This document shows positions 6,156-6,942 of a stretch of 6,942 nucleotides of DNA, piece after piece. Source of the stretch: an uncultured Clostridia bacterium (lineage in GTDB: Bacteria; Bacillota_A; Clostridia; Oscillospirales; Oscillospiraceae); NCBI GenBank assembly GCA_946408145.1, contig CAMJQX010000082.1, forward strand, positions 1 through 6,942, given 5' to 3'. The notes below the pieces were generated by a model that was not told where the DNA came from, made no database searches, and saw only the letters and a list, made by a program, of their open reading frames with translations. Position 1 is the stretch's first letter; each line of letters begins with the position of its first letter. Made by a program: the position numbers and the translations under genes.

Positions 6156-6942
6156 TTAGCAGAGCAGTACAAAAAGCCAGTGTGCCGCGACGCCTGCGAA
6201 GAGGCCGCCGATCGTGTGGCTGAGGATCGCCTTGCCGGTGAGCTGGCCGCATTTGAGCGAGTCCATCATCGCAACATGCGTGCTCAGATAACCGCTCCAG
6301 CACATGCACATGGCCGTAAAGACGGCGATGTCGTTCCCCGTGGCTTCGCCGAGAGAGACCAGCGTGGGCACGAGGCCCAGCGCGGCGCCGGCGGCGCCGA
6401 GCGCGGTGACGGGCACGGCGATCGCATCCGGGCTCGAGAAGCCGAAGAGAGGCTTGAGCAAAAACTGCAGCTTCCCGCCGATCCAGGGCAGCAGCGCGAT
6501 TCCCTCATAGGCGGCTCCGGTGTAGGCGCCAGACTCGGAGGGCCCCTTGGTCAGCATCATGACCAGCGTGCAGATCGTCAGGACCCCCGGGATGATGGCA
6601 AAGCCCATGCTCACGCCGCTTTTGCCGCCGGCGAGCATGGCGTCGATAAAGCGGCCGCCCGCAGTCCCCTTGCGCACCCTGCGGTATTTGGCGATGTCCA
6701 CCTTGTCTTCCCGCGCTCCGCTCTCGCACCAGGCCTCGGTGCCGTATTCCTTCTTCGAAAAGCCGATCATCAGCCGCACGCTGACGATGCTGCCCAGCAC
6801 GGCGCCGAGGTTGCCCACGAGCACCGCGGGGATAAAGCTCCCGCCCTCCGAGGGCGTGATGCCCACCATGAAAGCGGAAATGATCATGCCCATGCCGAAG
6901 GAGGTGCCGAGATTGGTCAGGGCCGGCAGCTGATATTTCTTG
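6156..6942 (-). CDS. Multi-pass membrane protein, transporter-like (N-terminus beyond window)
   Basis: The reading frame is open to the window edge; 261 C-terminal residues are visible, ending in TAA at 6156. An internal Met at base 6893 is not a credible start, because the frame continues upstream with family-like sequence (KKYQLPALTNLGTSFG). Likely membrane segments in visible numbering: about 15-28, 37-60, 109-130, a possible re-entrant or amphipathic part at 138-165, then 172-197, 203-226 and 239-260. A charged loop at about 62-100 separates the second and third. Glycine- and proline-rich stretches (GITPSEGGSF, ALGAAGAALGLVPTLV, GYLSTHVAMMDS) suggest a solute carrier, perhaps related to nucleoside-recognition (Gate) proteins or the clostridial CD0519/CD1768 membrane family; this assignment is from memory and tentative. 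It does not look like the ArcD antiporter. The 42-base gap to arcB suggests a shared transcript and a role in moving citrulline, ornithine or arginine (inference). Confidence 0.75.
   Translation of the reverse strand, partial: KKYQLPALTNLGTSFGMGMIISAFMVGITPSEGGSFIPAVLVGNLGAVLGSIVSVRLMIGFSKKEYGTEAWCESGAREDKVDIAKYRRVRKGTAGGRFIDAMLAGGKSGVSMGFAIIPGVLTICTLVMMLTKGPSESGAYTGAAYEGIALLPWIGGKLQFLLKPLFGFSSPDAIAVPVTALGAAGAALGLVPTLVSLGEATGNDIAVFTAMCMCWSGYLSTHVAMMDSLKCGQLTGKAILSHTIGGLFAGVAAHWLFVLLC

Noticed and set aside
1..6942. Mobile element, phage, CRISPR, defence or biosynthetic cluster
   Set aside because: No transposase, integrase, long repeats, spacer array, att-like duplications or unusual enzyme set is visible; all recognised genes are core metabolism with similar base composition.

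Overview
The window is a GC-rich stretch (roughly two thirds G+C by eye) of an anaerobic, probably gut-type Firmicute. Shine-Dalgarno sites are strong and AGGAGG-like, GTG starts are used, intergenic gaps are short, methionine synthase is split and B12-dependent, and there is a fermentative ornithine carbamoyltransferase/carbamate kinase pair. An Oscillospiraceae-like clostridium is the best guess, from gene content and composition only.

There are three blocks. (1) Bases 1-3224, minus strand, hold a methionine remethylation operon read right to left: a stand-alone methionine synthase reactivation protein, then a 781-residue MetH core (homocysteine, folate and B12 modules, no reactivation domain), then the start of metF (5,10-methylenetetrahydrofolate reductase), cut by the window edge. 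The three genes overlap by 11 and 4 bases, so they are very likely translated together. MetF makes 5-methyl-THF, MetH passes the methyl through cobalamin to homocysteine, and the first protein rescues cobalamin that has become oxidised. (2) Bases 3225-4160 hold a single plus-strand gene of the CutC family, with a near-consensus promoter on one side and a long hairpin on the other. (3) Bases 4181-6942, minus strand, hold a multi-pass membrane protein (N-terminus off the right edge), a catabolic-type ornithine carbamoyltransferase and a carbamate kinase. Together the two enzymes convert citrulline and phosphate to ornithine, ammonia, CO2 and ATP. The membrane protein is a plausible but unproven transporter for a substrate or product. 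No arginine deiminase is visible, so the citrulline source is unknown from this window.

The divergent 132-base gap (3225-3356) carries the cutC promoter and a weak promoter candidate for the methionine operon. The convergent gap (4110-4180) carries the hairpin. I see no RNA genes, mobile elements, CRISPR arrays or large repeats. The window looks like ordinary metabolic chromosome. The most interesting points are the cysteine cluster on the split MetH reactivation protein and the unidentified membrane protein attached to the citrulline-degrading enzymes.
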